Source: Huiozyma naganishii CBS 8797 (Eukaryota; Ascomycota; Saccharomycetes; Saccharomycetales; Saccharomycetaceae). From it: a stretch of 64,000 bases of DNA. The notes beneath the pieces are model-generated. The model was not told the origin of the DNA, made no database searches, and saw only the letters and a program-made list of their open reading frames with translations. The position numbers were made by a program, and so were the translations under genes. Below, piece after piece: positions 63,878-64,000 of this stretch. The stretch lies in the NCBI RefSeq assembly GCF_000348985.1, contig NC_035932.1:372001-436000 (forward strand), in the 5' to 3' direction. Every line of letters starts with the position of its first letter. Positions within the stretch are counted from its first letter, which is position 1.

Positions 63878-64000
63878 ATGCAGAGGATACTGGGCTACGG
63901 CAAGAAGAAGAACCACGAGCAGTTGCTGCGGGAGTCTGCCGCTGCGATGTCGCAGGCGCAGGAGTCCCTCCAGGCTCGTGTGTCGAGGTTGGACACGGAG
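63878..64000 (+). CDS. VPS60: ESCRT-III-related Vps60, 3' partial
   Basis: The first 41 codons of a Snf7-family protein are present before the window ends. They begin MQRILGYGKKKNHEQLLRES, which matches the Vps60 N-terminus (basic helix 1 that binds membranes). Vps60 (Mos10) acts late in multivesicular-body sorting through Vta1 and Vps4. In S. cerevisiae RIB3 lies between PAC11 and VPS60; here only 82 bp separate them. The rest of the gene lies outside the window. Confidence 0.88.
   Translation, partial: MQRILGYGKKKNHEQLLRESAAAMSQAQESLQARVSRLDTE

Noticed and set aside
1..64000. CRISPR arrays, operons, phage or plasmid features
   Set aside because: None are present. All recognisable genes are budding-yeast nuclear genes, and the only tandem repeat array (56040-56154) has no unique spacers.

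Overview
This window is nuclear DNA of a budding yeast of the family Saccharomycetaceae. Intron-poor genes lie close together on both strands, and about 36 of them are recognisable orthologues of Saccharomyces cerevisiae genes, usually with S. cerevisiae neighbours. Gene names come from remembered protein families and gene order; no search was run. The mix of retained and missing genes relative to the two sister regions of S. cerevisiae argues for a species that descends from the whole-genome duplication but lost a different set of duplicates. A Kazachstania- or Naumovozyma-like yeast would fit, but the sequence cannot name the species. No bacterial, viral or CRISPR-type system is present.

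Layout. (1) 0-12.1 kb, plus strand: RIB2 (5' end outside the window), NAT1, RTG1, one SIR2/HST1 sirtuin, PRP11, NBA1-like, MTF2, FAD1. This interleaves genes that S. cerevisiae keeps on chromosomes XV (YOL066-070) and IV (YDL040-045). (2) 12.2-22 kb: MRP10, NPC2, SIT4, SMD1, MRPL25, PAC10, YBR137W, YBR138C, MDM20, YBR139W. (3) 22-40.4 kb: a 9-kb IRA1/IRA2 RasGAP gene of lower GC, BMT2, MAK5, SUP45, a 1.4-kb gene-free region with an unusual GC-rich stretch, a highly expressed-type ADH, MRPS9. (4) 40.7-51.8 kb: RPB5, RIB7, SPP381, APD1, TBS1/HAL9, ARA1, YSW1/SPO21, YPQ-type PQ-loop protein, which is the YBR147-YBR154 block in inverted order. (5) 52.1-56.4 kb: a degenerate accessory island with a damaged tRNA-Arg/tRNA-Asp pair, a dead Ty1/copia retrotransposon lacking a recognisable reverse transcriptase, a 25-bp tandem repeat and an intact tRNA-Gln(CUG). 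(6) 56.7-64 kb: VPS52, VPS72, SLD5, PAC11 and the start of VPS60, a YDR484-489 block with an internal inversion and no RIB3.

The genes are mostly housekeeping: flavin synthesis (RIB2, RIB7, FAD1), N-terminal acetylation (NAT1 for NatA, MDM20 for NatB), mitochondrial expression (MTF2, MRP10, MRPL25, MRPS9), ribosome biogenesis and translation (BMT2, MAK5, SUP45), splicing (PRP11, SMD1, SPP381), nutrient signalling (IRA, SIT4, RTG1, YPQ) and trafficking (VPS52, VPS60, NPC2).

I found no convincing wholly new system. The points most worth checking are a probable pair of compensating frameshifts inside MTF2, the tRNA/retroelement island that coincides with a synteny breakpoint, a 28-bp motif shared between the ADH upstream region and the tRNA-Asp flank, the ADH upstream region itself, and a 15-bp RRPE-like promoter motif that recurs in the window.
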